A stretch of DNA of 64,000 bases. It comes from Arthrobacter sp. S41. GTDB taxonomy: Bacteria; Actinomycetota; Actinomycetes; Actinomycetales; Micrococcaceae. The stretch covers positions 186,001 to 250,000 of the forward strand of contig NZ_SIHY01000003.1 of NCBI RefSeq assembly GCF_004320535.1. Reading direction: 5' to 3'. Position numbers and translations under genes: made by a program. Shown one piece after another: positions 44,446 to 53,461 of this stretch; the first letter of the stretch is position 1, and each line of letters begins with the position of its first letter. The notes beneath the pieces were generated by a model, which made no database searches, was not told the origin of the DNA, and saw only the letters and a program-made list of their open reading frames with translations.

Positions 44446-44538
44446 TGACAATGAATAAAATACAGCAAGGTGAGGCGCGTCACAAGACATATGAAGCAAT
44501 CAATTGACCGCTGCACTCGTTTACGCCGAAAGGAAACT

Positions 44539-45375
44539 ATGAACCGCCCAGAGAAGACCACGCAACTTTTTATCATTGGTTCTCACGCCTCGACCACAAT
44601 GTCTCCAAATCTTTGGAACCCAGTGTTCGAAGCCTTGGGAAACGGTTGGAACTATCAACCGTGGGATGTTCCTGCTGGAAGTGAAATGCAGCCTACGCGT
44701 GATGGTCTTTTGGATCCCACGGTCATAGCAGCCAATGTGACCATGCCCCATAAACAATGGGCTGCCAGCGCCGCCGATACATGCACTGAACAGGTCGCCC
44801 TCAGCGGGGCTGCGAACCTACTGATCCGCAACAACGGTCAGCTTGATGCCTACAACACCGACATCAGCGCGGTGGAAGAAAAGCTAGCCACCAAAACCCA
44901 TCAACACGTACTACTCCTCGGTGCAGGCGGCGCGGCACGCGCAGCCCTGATTGCCCTCAAGGAGCACATCACCGAGGTAACCATCACCGATCAAGACATC
45001 GAAGTGGCTCAGCAGCTATTAGATCTTGCAACCCGCATGGGAATTTCCGGAACCGTCGTCGACTGGTCTGCGGCTTCGCAGGTTGCTACCAAAGCTTCAC
45101 TGATCATCAATGCCACACCCATCGGGAAGTACCCAGAGGACGGCGCCGCGTGGGGAACCACAACCCTCTCCCCGGGGAGTTACGTTTACGATTTTGTTTA
45201 CGCTGAGCACACCACCGGAACCATCAAGGCCGCGATCGCACAAGGCCTTGAATATACCGACGGTTGGGAGCATCTCTTACTTCAGGCAGCGGCAATGGTT
45301 CCGCTTCTTGAACTTCCTGAACAAACCGTCGCAGAACTGCGTGAATCGCTCAGTGGCATTCGAGAAAATCAGTAG
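44539..45375 (+). CDS. Shikimate dehydrogenase-family protein (AroE/quinate type)
   Basis: A 278-residue AroE-fold enzyme: STTMSPNLWNPVFEALG (substrate loop), ANVTMPHKQWAA with the catalytic Lys, AYNTDISAVEE with the catalytic Asp, and LLLGAGGAARAALIAL for the dinucleotide. The ATG at 44539 follows AAAGGAAAC. The pairing with a ShiA-type importer suggests a catabolic or salvage shikimate/quinate dehydrogenase, not the biosynthetic one, which would normally sit near other aro genes. Confidence 0.88.
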   Translation: MNRPEKTTQLFIIGSHASTTMSPNLWNPVFEALGNGWNYQPWDVPAGSEMQPTRDGLLDPTVIAANVTMPHKQWAASAADTCTEQVALSGAANLLIRNNGQLDAYNTDISAVEEKLATKTHQHVLLLGAGGAARAALIALKEHITEVTITDQDIEVAQQLLDLATRMGISGTVVDWSAASQVATKASLIINATPIGKYPEDGAAWGTTTLSPGSYVYDFVYAEHTTGTIKAAIAQGLEYTDGWEHLLLQAAAMVPLLELPEQTVAELRESLSGIRENQ

Positions 45376-45389
45376 GCAGGTTTCTGAAC

Positions 45390-46019
45390 CTAGAACAATC
45401 GCTGCGCTGAACTTCCAAACGCAGGATTCTCTAGCTTCAGCAGCTGCGTCTTTGCATCCAATCCACCCAGATAGCCGCCCAGCGAACCGTCGGTGCGCAG
45501 CACTCGGTGGCAGGGTAAAACGATGGGGATCGGGTTGGTCGCGCAGGCCGAACCCACCGCACGAACGGCCTTGGGATTACCAATCCGCTCAGCCATCTGC
45601 GAATAGCTCCAGGTTTGTCCGTAATCAATCGCAGCCAGTTCTTCCTGCACTTGGCGGCGGAAAGTTGTTGAGAGCTTCAAGTCCAAAGGCACATCAAAAC
45701 TGTGCCGGGCACCAGCAAAGTATTCATCAAGCTGCCGGGCCACCGCATCTAAACGCGAGGCATCTTTGAGGATTCGTGGACTAAGTTTCGTAGCGAGCAA
45801 AGACAGTATTTTATCGTGATCTTCAGATTCAAAAGCCACCCGAACCAGTCCCGCCGGGGTGCTGGCCAAAAGCAGTGAACCCACCGGAGAATCAACCACG
45901 CGGTAGGACACATCAATCAAGTCTTTAGCACGGGCCTTAATCATCAGTTGTCCGCCCAGCTGCCCCAAAAGCGCAGCTTCTTCGTTGGTCGCTTGGGAAG
46001 TAGATGTTGCATCAGTCAT
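45390..46019 (-). CDS. ogt: Methylated-DNA-protein-cysteine methyltransferase (Ogt)
   Basis: A 209-residue suicide DNA-repair protein that moves methyl groups from O6-methylguanine to its own Cys in VLPCHRVLRTDGSLGGYLGG. The Arg finger helix is IGNPKAVRAVGSACATNP. The ATG at 46019 overlaps the sigma factor stop (ATGA) and has AGGAG upstream, so its translation is coupled to the sigma factor. About 45 N-terminal residues precede the usual start of the family. Confidence 0.92.
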   Translation of the reverse strand: MTDATSTSQATNEEAALLGQLGGQLMIKARAKDLIDVSYRVVDSPVGSLLLASTPAGLVRVAFESEDHDKILSLLATKLSPRILKDASRLDAVARQLDEYFAGARHSFDVPLDLKLSTTFRRQVQEELAAIDYGQTWSYSQMAERIGNPKAVRAVGSACATNPIPIVLPCHRVLRTDGSLGGYLGGLDAKTQLLKLENPAFGSSAQRLF

Positions 46020-46513
46020 GACTGCTCCTGCCACAGTGTGTCATCCTCGAGCATTCGTCGAAGATTTTTGATCCCATCAGCACCTGCCCGACGCGCTGCC
46101 GCTTCCGTTCCAGAAAGGATGTCTGCGATTTGCGCATAGTTCAGTCCTCCCAAGTACCTGTAGGCGACAACCAAGCGTTGCTTGTGCGGCAACCGTCCGA
46201 CTTCTTGCCACAGCACTAGATTCTCTAGCTGCGCTTCGGATTGCTGGCCATCATCAACCTGTTCCCAGGATTGAAGATCATCGAGAATTTCTGGCTTATT
46301 CTTGCGCAGCTCGTCAATAGCCTTATTTCTTGCGATACGCACCAGCCACGCTAGAACATTGGCTTCTTCAGGAAGTTTTGGATAGGCGCTCAGTGCAGAT
46401 AAAAATGTCTCAGACCATGCGTCCTGGGCACGGTGTTCGTCCAACAAGGCACGGCAAACACGTAATACGTTCAGCCCATAATCTTGGACTATCCGCTCAA
46501 ACGGCACTTGCAT
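46016..46513 (-). CDS. ECF-type RNA polymerase sigma factor
   Basis: A 165-residue sigma70 family protein with region 2 (FERIVQDYGLNVLRVCRALL, then AWSETFLSALSAYP, LAWLVRIARNKAIDEL) and region 4 (LPHKQRLVVAYRYLGGLNYA). The start is the ATG at 46513 after CAGGAGAG. No anti-sigma gene lies beside it; instead the repair gene ogt is coupled by ATGA. That suggests a regulator of alkylation or general DNA-damage response, by inference. Confidence 0.88.
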   Translation of the reverse strand: MQVPFERIVQDYGLNVLRVCRALLDEHRAQDAWSETFLSALSAYPKLPEEANVLAWLVRIARNKAIDELRKNKPEILDDLQSWEQVDDGQQSEAQLENLVLWQEVGRLPHKQRLVVAYRYLGGLNYAQIADILSGTEAAARRAGADGIKNLRRMLEDDTLWQEQS

Positions 46514-46608
46514 GGCTCTCCTGAGAATTGGCACCTTTAAGGGCTTTCACCATGTAAACGTTGTGCGCGGCAAAAGTGTGAGCAGGTCAAAGGAAAAACT
46601 TTTCAGCT

Positions 46609-47169
46609 TTAGAGGGAGACCAGATCTAGTTCGCGGGCTAAGGCCTGGAGCCGATCCAGATCAATGTGGATCAGTTCACCGTTTTCTACTCCGTACGGTG
46701 CCTTAATCCCGGTCAGTGCATCACGGATCACGCGCATTGTCGCTCCGTGGCTCACCACCGCAATCTTCTGTCCGGCGTACTTGACCGTTAAGTGAAGCAA
46801 AGCTGGAATGGCACGGCGTAGGATCTGCTCAATTGGTTCCAGCTCAGGCTGGGCTGCTGCCGATTCTTCGTCACTGACCTCAGCCATGATCCGGCCTTCT
46901 AAAGGCCCGAAGCTACGTTCAATTAGTTCAGGTACAGGTGGGCCTACTTCCGCTCCCGCTTCCTGGGCAATGAGGGCAGCAGTTTCCTGCGCACGCCCCA
47001 ACCGGGAGGCAAGGAAAAGTGACCATCCGGCGCCTTGAAGTTCACGTCCAACTTCGCGGGCTTGTTCGCGTCCGATGTCGTTCAGCGGAATGTCGGTACG
47101 GCCTTGGAGGCGTCCCGCCAGATTCCAATCTGTCAGTCCGTGTCTGATCAACGCCAACGCAGTATCCAT
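46609..47169 (-). CDS. Histidine phosphatase family protein
   Basis: A 186-residue phosphoglycerate-mutase-like phosphatase with the phospho-His motif LIRHGLTDWNLAGRLQGRTD and the second catalytic His in AVVSHGATMRVI. Possible substrates include phosphosugars, cobalamin intermediates or small phosphate esters; none can be chosen. It ends 95 bases before the sigma factor start on the same strand. Confidence 0.87.
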   Translation of the reverse strand: MDTALALIRHGLTDWNLAGRLQGRTDIPLNDIGREQAREVGRELQGAGWSLFLASRLGRAQETAALIAQEAGAEVGPPVPELIERSFGPLEGRIMAEVSDEESAAAQPELEPIEQILRRAIPALLHLTVKYAGQKIAVVSHGATMRVIRDALTGIKAPYGVENGELIHIDLDRLQALARELDLVSL

Positions 47170-47283
47170 GACTCAAGCGTACCGGGGTGCATAGATATCG
47201 AAGAATCTCCGATATTACGTCTAATACGCAACGTTACGACTCATAGTTAGGTCACGATCGGTCATGTTGCGAAGATTATTACA

Positions 47284-47371
47284 CCATCCCGAGCGGCTGA
47301 GAGATCTGGTTCGATGAAGCCGCAGCAACCTGCCACATCCGGTGGTTACGGTGCTACCGCCAGAAACGATG
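47284..47371 (+). promoter_or_regulatory. SAM riboswitch (S-box) upstream of metY
   Basis: P1 CCATC...GATG with core GAGCGGCTGAGAGATCTGG, GATGAAGCCGCAGCAACC, CGGTGGTTACGGTGCTACCGCC. It is the copy closest to the S-box consensus, with GATGAAGCC. About 120 further leader bases carry two hairpins (CGCTT..CTTGTT with AACAAGAAGCG at about 47376-47405, and CACCGCTGAGCGGTG near 47440) before metY. Confidence 0.9.
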
Positions 47372-47493
47372 CAGCCGCTTTTCTTGTTTAATCACAACAA
47401 GAAGCGACATTGATTCCGGGATTCCTGCCTCGATCGCACCACCGCTGAGCGGTGAAACGCGAAAACCCAATCGACAAGGAGTCGTAAGCCATC

Positions 47494-48867
47494 ATGGCAG
47501 ATCATAAATTTGGATTCCGCACCCGCGCATTGCACGCCGGTGGCACCCCCGACGCCGAGCACGGCGCCCGAGCAGTACCCATTTACCAAAGCACTTCATT
47601 TGTCTTTAAAGACACCGACGATGCAGCGAACCTTTTTGCGCTGCAGAAGTACGGCACTACCTACTCACGTATTGGCAACCCAACCGTCGCGGCCTTTGAA
47701 GAACGCATGGCCTCCTTGGAAGGTGGCATCGGCGCAGTAGCTACCGGTTCTGGCATGGCTGCCGAATTTGTCACCTTCGCAGCTCTCGCCCAAGCTGGCG
47801 ACCACATTGTCGCTTCCTCCAAGCTCTACGGTGGCACCATCACCCAGCTGGATGTTTCCTTGCGTCGATTTGGCATTAACACCACCTTCATTGATTCCAA
47901 TGATCCAGCCGACTTTGACGCCGCGATCCAGGAGAACACCAAGGCCGTATATACCGAGGTGATAGCCAACCCATCCGGTGACATTGCCGATGTGAAGGGC
48001 TTGGCCGAAGTGGCACACCGCCACCAAATCCCACTGGTAGTTGATTCCACGCTTACTCCCCCATACATCCTGCGTCCCCTTGAGCACGGTGCCGATATTG
48101 TCATCCATTCGGCAACCAAGTTCATTGGCGGCCACGGCACCACCCTGGGTGGCGTTGTTATTGAGTCCGGAAAGTTCGACTGGGGCAACGGCAAGTTCCC
48201 TGCCATGACCGAACCGGTGGCCAGCTACGGCAATGTTTCCTGGTGGGCCAACTTCGGTGAATACGGGTTCCTGACCAAACTGCGCAGCGAGCAGCTGCGC
48301 GACTTCGGCCCGGCACTGCCGGCCCAGTCAGCTTTCCAGCTTTTGCAGGGCCTAGAAACTTTGCCACAGCGCATGGACAACCACTTGGCCAACGCCAAGC
48401 AGGTTGCTGCTTGGCTCGAAGCAGATCCCCGCGTTACCTACGTGAACTACGCCGGTCTGGAATCCCACCCGCAGTTTGCTCACGCCAAGGAACTGTTGCC
48501 CATGGGAGTGGGTTCAGTGTTCAGCTTCGGCGTGAAAGGCGGACGCAAAGCCGGCACCAAGTTCATCGAGGCCTTGCAGCTGGCAAGCCACCTTGCCAAT
48601 ATCGGCGATGCCCGCACCTTGGTGCTGCACCCTGCCTCCACCACGCACCAGCAGTTGAGCCCAGAGCAATTGAATGCGGCCGGCGTTCCTGAAGATCTGA
48701 TCCGTTTATCGGTGGGCCTAGAAGATGTTGAAGACATCCTCTGGGATCTGGATCAGGCATTAACCGCTTCGCAAGAAGCAGTCGCTTCTTCCGCCGATGA
48801 TTTTGCAGAACCGACCTATGATGGTGCGGCTTGCACCATTAACGCAGCACCGAAGGGAGCTAACTAA
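47494..48867 (+). CDS. metY: O-acetylhomoserine (thiol)-lyase MetY
   Basis: PLP enzyme (457 aa) joining O-acetylhomoserine and sulfide to homocysteine, or methanethiol to methionine. FGFRTRALHAGGTPDAEHGA at the N-terminus and the PLP lysine in IHSATKFIGGHGTTLGGVV are typical of MetY; the about 430-residue-plus length fits MetY better than MetB/MetZ. AAGGAG lies 12 bases before the ATG, rather far. Regulation by the SAM riboswitch upstream is expected. Its stop overlaps the next gene by one base. Confidence 0.95.
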   Translation: MADHKFGFRTRALHAGGTPDAEHGARAVPIYQSTSFVFKDTDDAANLFALQKYGTTYSRIGNPTVAAFEERMASLEGGIGAVATGSGMAAEFVTFAALAQAGDHIVASSKLYGGTITQLDVSLRRFGINTTFIDSNDPADFDAAIQENTKAVYTEVIANPSGDIADVKGLAEVAHRHQIPLVVDSTLTPPYILRPLEHGADIVIHSATKFIGGHGTTLGGVVIESGKFDWGNGKFPAMTEPVASYGNVSWWANFGEYGFLTKLRSEQLRDFGPALPAQSAFQLLQGLETLPQRMDNHLANAKQVAAWLEADPRVTYVNYAGLESHPQFAHAKELLPMGVGSVFSFGVKGGRKAGTKFIEALQLASHLANIGDARTLVLHPASTTHQQLSPEQLNAAGVPEDLIRLSVGLEDVEDILWDLDQALTASQEAVASSADDFAEPTYDGAACTINAAPKGAN

Positions 48868-49361
48868 TGAGCACCACCGAACGCACCTGGGAAGGTCCGG
48901 GAGCTGCGCAGCGCCTGACCATCCTGCGCGATACCAAGACCGTTGCCATTGTTGGCGCATCCAATAAGCCTTCACGGGCCAGCTACTTCGTGGCGACCTA
49001 TTTACTTTCTTCGTCTAAGTACAAGGTGTACTTCATCAACCCGGTACTCGATGAGATCCTGGGCCAGCCGGTCTACAAGTCGCTGGCAGATCTGCCAGAG
49101 ACTCCAGATCTGGTGGAGGTCTTCCGCAAGCACGATGACATGCCGTCAGTTTTAGATGAGGCATTGGCCGTTGGCGCAAAGACCCTGTGGCTCCAGTTAG
49201 GTTCATGGCATGAAGACGTGGCCCGCCGGGCCGAAGCGGCCGGCATGAACGTAGTAATGGATCGCTGCGTGAAGATTGAGCACGCGCGTTTCCATGGCGG
49301 ACTGCGCTTGGCCGGCTTTAATACCGGTGTAATTTCTTCGAAGCGTCAGGTTCTCGCGTAA
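48867..49361 (+). CDS. CoA-binding (YccU-like) protein in the metY operon
   Basis: A 164-residue CoA_binding_2 protein: VAIVGASNKPSRASYFVATY, YFINPVLDEILGQPVYKSL, DLVEVFRKHDDMPSVL, TLWLQLGSWHEDVARRAEAA. Its ATG overlaps the metY stop (TAATG), so it is co-regulated by SAM. It is a paralogue of the gene at 20417. Coupling to metY points to a role near sulfur-amino-acid or CoA-thioester metabolism, but no reaction is known. Confidence 0.88.
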   Translation: MSTTERTWEGPGAAQRLTILRDTKTVAIVGASNKPSRASYFVATYLLSSSKYKVYFINPVLDEILGQPVYKSLADLPETPDLVEVFRKHDDMPSVLDEALAVGAKTLWLQLGSWHEDVARRAEAAGMNVVMDRCVKIEHARFHGGLRLAGFNTGVISSKRQVLA

Positions 49362-49372
49362 ACAGTCCTGAT

Positions 49373-49426
49373 CAGCTAACGCCGCTGGCGGGCAACCTTT
49401 TGGTTGCCCGCCAGCGGCGTTAGCTG
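49373..49426 (+). terminator. Terminator of metY operon
   Basis: A perfect 25-base stem starting CAGCTAACGCCGCTGGCGGG closes a TTTT loop, 11 bases beyond the stop. The flanking T run is short. Confidence 0.85.
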
Positions 49427-49620
49427 TCTATTGCGGTTCAGCATACCCAGATTTTTCTGGTCCTAGGTTCTAGAACTCACGAGGTAAACGTGCCCACCAA
49501 GACCCGTGCAGATCAAAGTTTTAAGACCGATTTTTTCGGGCAACTGGCTCCCCACTCGGCAAAATGCCAACTATAACCACCTTCAGATGTCCGAATGGTT
49601 AATTTTCCCTCACAGTTCAC

Positions 49621-49648
49621 TTGACGTTCCCACTCATTCGGGCATAAA
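49621..49648 (+). promoter_or_regulatory. Putative promoter of the fructose operon
   Basis: TTGACG and CATAAA are 16 bases apart, about 56 bases before fruR. The rest of 49427-49704 is AT-leaning with no gene or clear repeat. Confidence 0.4.
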
Positions 49649-49704
49649 GTCATGGAAACACAGATTCATGTGGTGCATGTCATGAAGAATTGCGGAGGCA
49701 ATAA

Positions 49705-50481
49705 ATGTTCGCCGAAGAACGACACCGGCTGATCGTCGAGCAGCTTGAGAAGGACGGAAAAGTCTCCGTCGCTCAGCTCGCCGAACGCTTTGATATCACC
49801 CGGGAAACGGTGCGCCGCGACCTGGCCCAACTGGAATCAGAGAACTTCTTACGCCGTGTCCACGGCGGAGCAGTGACCATCACTGAAGCCAGCACTCGCG
49901 AAGAAAGCCACCTAGTGCGCACCGCAATTCACGCAGACGCCAAATCTCGGATTGCGCAGCGCGCCTTGAGCCTGCTGCCAGTCTCGGATGCCTCGGTCAT
50001 CATTGATGCCGGAACGACCACCGAATTCCTCGCCGAACGCATGCTGCGCACCAACGCAAGCGCCGGACTGGTGGTCATCACCCACGCTTTGCCCATCGCC
50101 TCGGTACTGGTCCAGAGCCCAAGTGTCATCCTGGAACTGATCGGTGGCCGCGTACGTGGACTCACCGGTGCCACCTCCGGAGCACAGACCGTCGAAGAAT
50201 ACTCCCGTCACCGCGCAGACATCGCCTTTGTTGGCACCAACGGTCTGCACGCCAGCTTCGGGCTGAGCACCCCAGATCCACTGGAAGCAGCCGTCAAGCG
50301 TGCCTTGGTAGCCAGTGCCCGCCGCGTGGTTCTCTTGGCCGACAGCTCCAAGTTTGATCAGGAAACCCTGGTCTGCTTTGCCGGCCTGGATTCCATCGAC
50401 ACTCTGGTCACTGACCAGCAGCCCGGCGATGAACTCGCCGCCACCTTGGACGCTGCTGACGTAGAAGTGGTGATCGCATGA
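49705..50481 (+). CDS. fruR: DeoR-family fructose operon regulator (FruR)
   Basis: A 258-residue DeoR/GlpR regulator: helix-turn-helix HRLIVEQLEKDGKVSVAQLA and ERFDITRETVRRDLAQLESE, then a sugar-phosphate sensor domain (VIIDAGTTTEFLAERM, AFVGTNGLHASFGLSTPDP). By position it controls its own operon, probably sensing fructose 1-phosphate. The fruK ATG overlaps its stop by four bases. Confidence 0.93.
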   Translation: MFAEERHRLIVEQLEKDGKVSVAQLAERFDITRETVRRDLAQLESENFLRRVHGGAVTITEASTREESHLVRTAIHADAKSRIAQRALSLLPVSDASVIIDAGTTTEFLAERMLRTNASAGLVVITHALPIASVLVQSPSVILELIGGRVRGLTGATSGAQTVEEYSRHRADIAFVGTNGLHASFGLSTPDPLEAAVKRALVASARRVVLLADSSKFDQETLVCFAGLDSIDTLVTDQQPGDELAATLDAADVEVVIA

Positions 50482-51458
50482 TTGTGACCCTGACCGTCAA
50501 CCCGGCACTGGATAAGACCATTGAACTTGGTGAGCCACTGTCCCACGGGTCCGTGCAGCGCGCCAAGGCAAGCCACGTGCAAGCCGCTGGTAAAGGTGTT
50601 AACGTTTCGCGCGCCATTGCCGCAGCCGGTGTTCAGACCCTGGCCGTGTTGCCCGGGGCGAGCACCGATCCATTGATCACCGCACTGGCTCTTGATCAGC
50701 TGGCGCACCGTAGCTTGTCTATCGACGAACCACTGCGCACCAATATCACCCTGACCGATCCTGATGGCACCACCACCAAGATCAACGAGCCGGGCCCGAC
50801 ACTGGACGCCGCACAACTTGAGGCACTCAGCCAGTTGGTGGCCGACGCCGCAGCCGGTGCACAGTGGCTGGTCTTGGCCGGTTCGCTGCCGCCGGGAGTC
50901 CCCGCCGACTTCTACGCACAGCTCACCGCACAGCTTCGCGCCTCACTGGGTGAAAAGTGCCCGAAGATCGCAGTGGATACCTCCGGTGCTCCGCTGATCG
51001 AACTTTTTGCGCACTCTGAGCAGCACATCCCGGATCTAATCAAGCCCAACGCTGAAGAGCTGGCTGAATTAGTGGGCGACTGCGATGAAGAAGCGCTGGA
51101 AGGCTCCACGCAACTAGCTACCGAGTGCGCCACCAAACTACTGGAGAAGGGGATCGGCGCAGTTTTGGCCACCCTAGGCTCCAAGGGTGCACTGCTGGTG
51201 ACCAAGCAGGGAGTATGGTACGGATCGCATACCCCGATCACCCCACGCAGTACCGTCGGAGCCGGCGATTCCTCGCTGGCCGGCTACCTATTGGCAGATG
51301 TTGCCGGGGCCAGCGCCCCGGATCGACTGAAAAACGCAGTGGCCTACGGGGCTGCTGCCACACAGTTGCCCGGGTCCAGCATCCCCACCCAAGCAGATCT
51401 CACCGTTGACGCGGTCAGTGTCAACGAACTTTTTTCAACCCAAGGAACCGAGTCATGA
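50478..51458 (+). CDS. fruK: 1-phosphofructokinase
   Basis: PfkB-family kinase (326 aa) that phosphorylates fructose 1-phosphate to the 1,6-bisphosphate. TVNPALDKTIEL at the N-terminus, AAGKGVNVSRAIAAAG, and the catalytic STVGAGDSSLAGYLL are conserved. ATGA overlaps link it both to fruR and to the PTS gene. Confidence 0.95.
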   Translation: MIVTLTVNPALDKTIELGEPLSHGSVQRAKASHVQAAGKGVNVSRAIAAAGVQTLAVLPGASTDPLITALALDQLAHRSLSIDEPLRTNITLTDPDGTTTKINEPGPTLDAAQLEALSQLVADAAAGAQWLVLAGSLPPGVPADFYAQLTAQLRASLGEKCPKIAVDTSGAPLIELFAHSEQHIPDLIKPNAEELAELVGDCDEEALEGSTQLATECATKLLEKGIGAVLATLGSKGALLVTKQGVWYGSHTPITPRSTVGAGDSSLAGYLLADVAGASAPDRLKNAVAYGAAATQLPGSSIPTQADLTVDAVSVNELFSTQGTES

Positions 51459-53461
51459 GTGAACTAATCACAGAAGAGCTCGTGTTGCTCGATGCCGACC
51501 TCGGCAGTAGCACCACGGAAGTCATCGATCAGCTGGCGTTGCTGGTTGCCAACCAGGGCCGCGCCACCGACGCAGCCTCGCTGGCTGCCGACGGTAAGGC
51601 TCGCGAAGCCAAAACCGCTACCGGTGTTCCCGGCGGCATCGCTATTCCGCACTGCCGCTCCGCCGCGGTGACCGAGCCAACCTTGGCCATGGCCCGGCTG
51701 AACCCGAAGGTCAACTTCGGTGCCAAGGACGGCGAAGCTGACCTGGTGTTCTTCATTGCTGCCCCAGATGGCGCCGACCAGGCGCACCTGAAGTTGCTGT
51801 CCAAGCTCGCTCGCGCACTGGTGAAGAAGTCCTTCACCGCCTCCTTGCGTGAAGCAACCAGCCCAGCTGAAATTGTGGAACTGGTTCGCGCTGTGACCTC
51901 AGATGCCCCAGCTCCAGCTGCTGCTGCGCCGGCTGCACCAGCGGCTGCCGTAGCTAGTGATGCACCAAAGAAGAAGTCCATCGTTGCTGTGACCGCTTGT
52001 CCTACCGGTATTGCGCACACCTACATGGCCGCCGATTCCTTGGCACAGACCGCCGAGGAAATGGGCGTGGACTTCGCCGTAGAAACCCAGGGTTCCTCGG
52101 GTTCCACCCCACTAGATCCAGCCGTCATTGCCGCCGCTGACGCGGTAATTTTTGCGGTGGACGTTGACGTGCGTGACCGTTCACGCTTCGCTGGCAAGCC
52201 AGTGATCCAGGTTCCAGTCAAGCGCGGTATTGATGAGCCAGAAAAGCTGATCAACGACGCCATTGCTGCTTCCGAGGATCCATCGGCCCGCCGTGTTCCT
52301 GCCGGTGCTGCCACCAGCACCGAAGAGAACAAGGACAATGAGTCCTTCGGCGCTGGCCTGAAGCGTGCGCTGCTGACCGGTGTCTCCTACATGATTCCTT
52401 TTGTCGCCGGTGGCGGTTTGCTGATCGCCTTGGGCTTCCTGTTCGGCGGTTACGACATCACCGGCGTTGCAGACAAGTACCTGACCGAGAACACCCTGTT
52501 CAACCTGCCTGATGCTGGCTTCATGTCCTACATCGGTGCAGTGGCGTTCAAGATCGGTAGCCTCTCCATGGGCTTCCTGGTCCCCGCGCTAGCCGGCTAC
52601 ATTGCGTACGCCTACGCTGACCGTCCGGGTATCGCCCCAGGCTTCACCGCAGGTGCGGTGGCAGGCTTCATGGGCGCAGGCTTCATCGGCGGTATCGTCG
52701 GTGGTTTGATCGCAGGTCTGGCCTGCCGCTGGATCGGCTCCTGGAACGTGCCACGCTGGATGCGCGGTTTGATGCCGGTAGTGATCACCCCACTGTTGGG
52801 TTCGATTATTGCCTCGGGTCTGATGTTCCTGTTCCTTGGTGGCCCTATCGCTAAGCTGACCGAAGCTTTGAATAGCTGGCTCTCGGGCATGTCCGGTACC
52901 GCTGCAGCAGTGCTTGGTCTGATTCTTGGTCTGATGATGGCCGTAGATCTTGGCGGGCCAGTGAACAAGGTGGCCTACTCCTTCGCAGTAGCCGGTCTGG
53001 GCACCGCTTCACTGGCAGATAACCCTGCACCAATGATGATCATGGCCGCCGTTATGGCTGCCGGCATGGTTCCACCTCTGGCCCTGGCTTTGGCCACGAC
53101 CGTCCAGCCGAAGCTGTTCAGCGAAGGCGAACGTGAAAACGGTAAGGCCGCCTGGTTGCTAGGTGCAGCCTTCATCTCTGAAGGTGCCATTCCTTTTGCT
53201 GCCACCGACCCACTGCGCGTGATCCCAGCCTCCATGGTTGGTGCTGGTGTAACCGGTTCGCTGATCATGACCTTCAACGTCATCAGCCAGGCACCACACG
53301 GTGGTATCTTCGTCTTCTTCGCTATGAATAACACCTGGCCACTATTCCTGTTGGCTACCTTGATCGGTGCGGTAATCTCAGCAGTACTGGTTATAGTTTT
53401 GAAGAAGTACGTACGCAAGGCTCCAGTTGGAGCCGCTGAGCCGGCAAAGGTCGCAGCATGA
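51455..53461 (+). CDS. fruA: Fructose-specific PTS enzyme IIABC
   Basis: A 668-residue three-domain transporter. EIIA: phospho-His66 in GIAIPHCRS. Ala/Pro linker near residue 155. EIIB: phospho-Cys182 in AVTACPTGIAHTYMAADSL. EIIC: from about residue 305, nine or so helices with SEGAIPFAATDPLRVIP. It imports fructose and delivers fructose 1-phosphate to FruK. The following ptsI gene overlaps the stop by four bases. Confidence 0.95.
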   Translation: MSELITEELVLLDADLGSSTTEVIDQLALLVANQGRATDAASLAADGKAREAKTATGVPGGIAIPHCRSAAVTEPTLAMARLNPKVNFGAKDGEADLVFFIAAPDGADQAHLKLLSKLARALVKKSFTASLREATSPAEIVELVRAVTSDAPAPAAAAPAAPAAAVASDAPKKKSIVAVTACPTGIAHTYMAADSLAQTAEEMGVDFAVETQGSSGSTPLDPAVIAAADAVIFAVDVDVRDRSRFAGKPVIQVPVKRGIDEPEKLINDAIAASEDPSARRVPAGAATSTEENKDNESFGAGLKRALLTGVSYMIPFVAGGGLLIALGFLFGGYDITGVADKYLTENTLFNLPDAGFMSYIGAVAFKIGSLSMGFLVPALAGYIAYAYADRPGIAPGFTAGAVAGFMGAGFIGGIVGGLIAGLACRWIGSWNVPRWMRGLMPVVITPLLGSIIASGLMFLFLGGPIAKLTEALNSWLSGMSGTAAAVLGLILGLMMAVDLGGPVNKVAYSFAVAGLGTASLADNPAPMMIMAAVMAAGMVPPLALALATTVQPKLFSEGERENGKAAWLLGAAFISEGAIPFAATDPLRVIPASMVGAGVTGSLIMTFNVISQAPHGGIFVFFAMNNTWPLFLLATLIGAVISAVLVIVLKKYVRKAPVGAAEPAKVAA

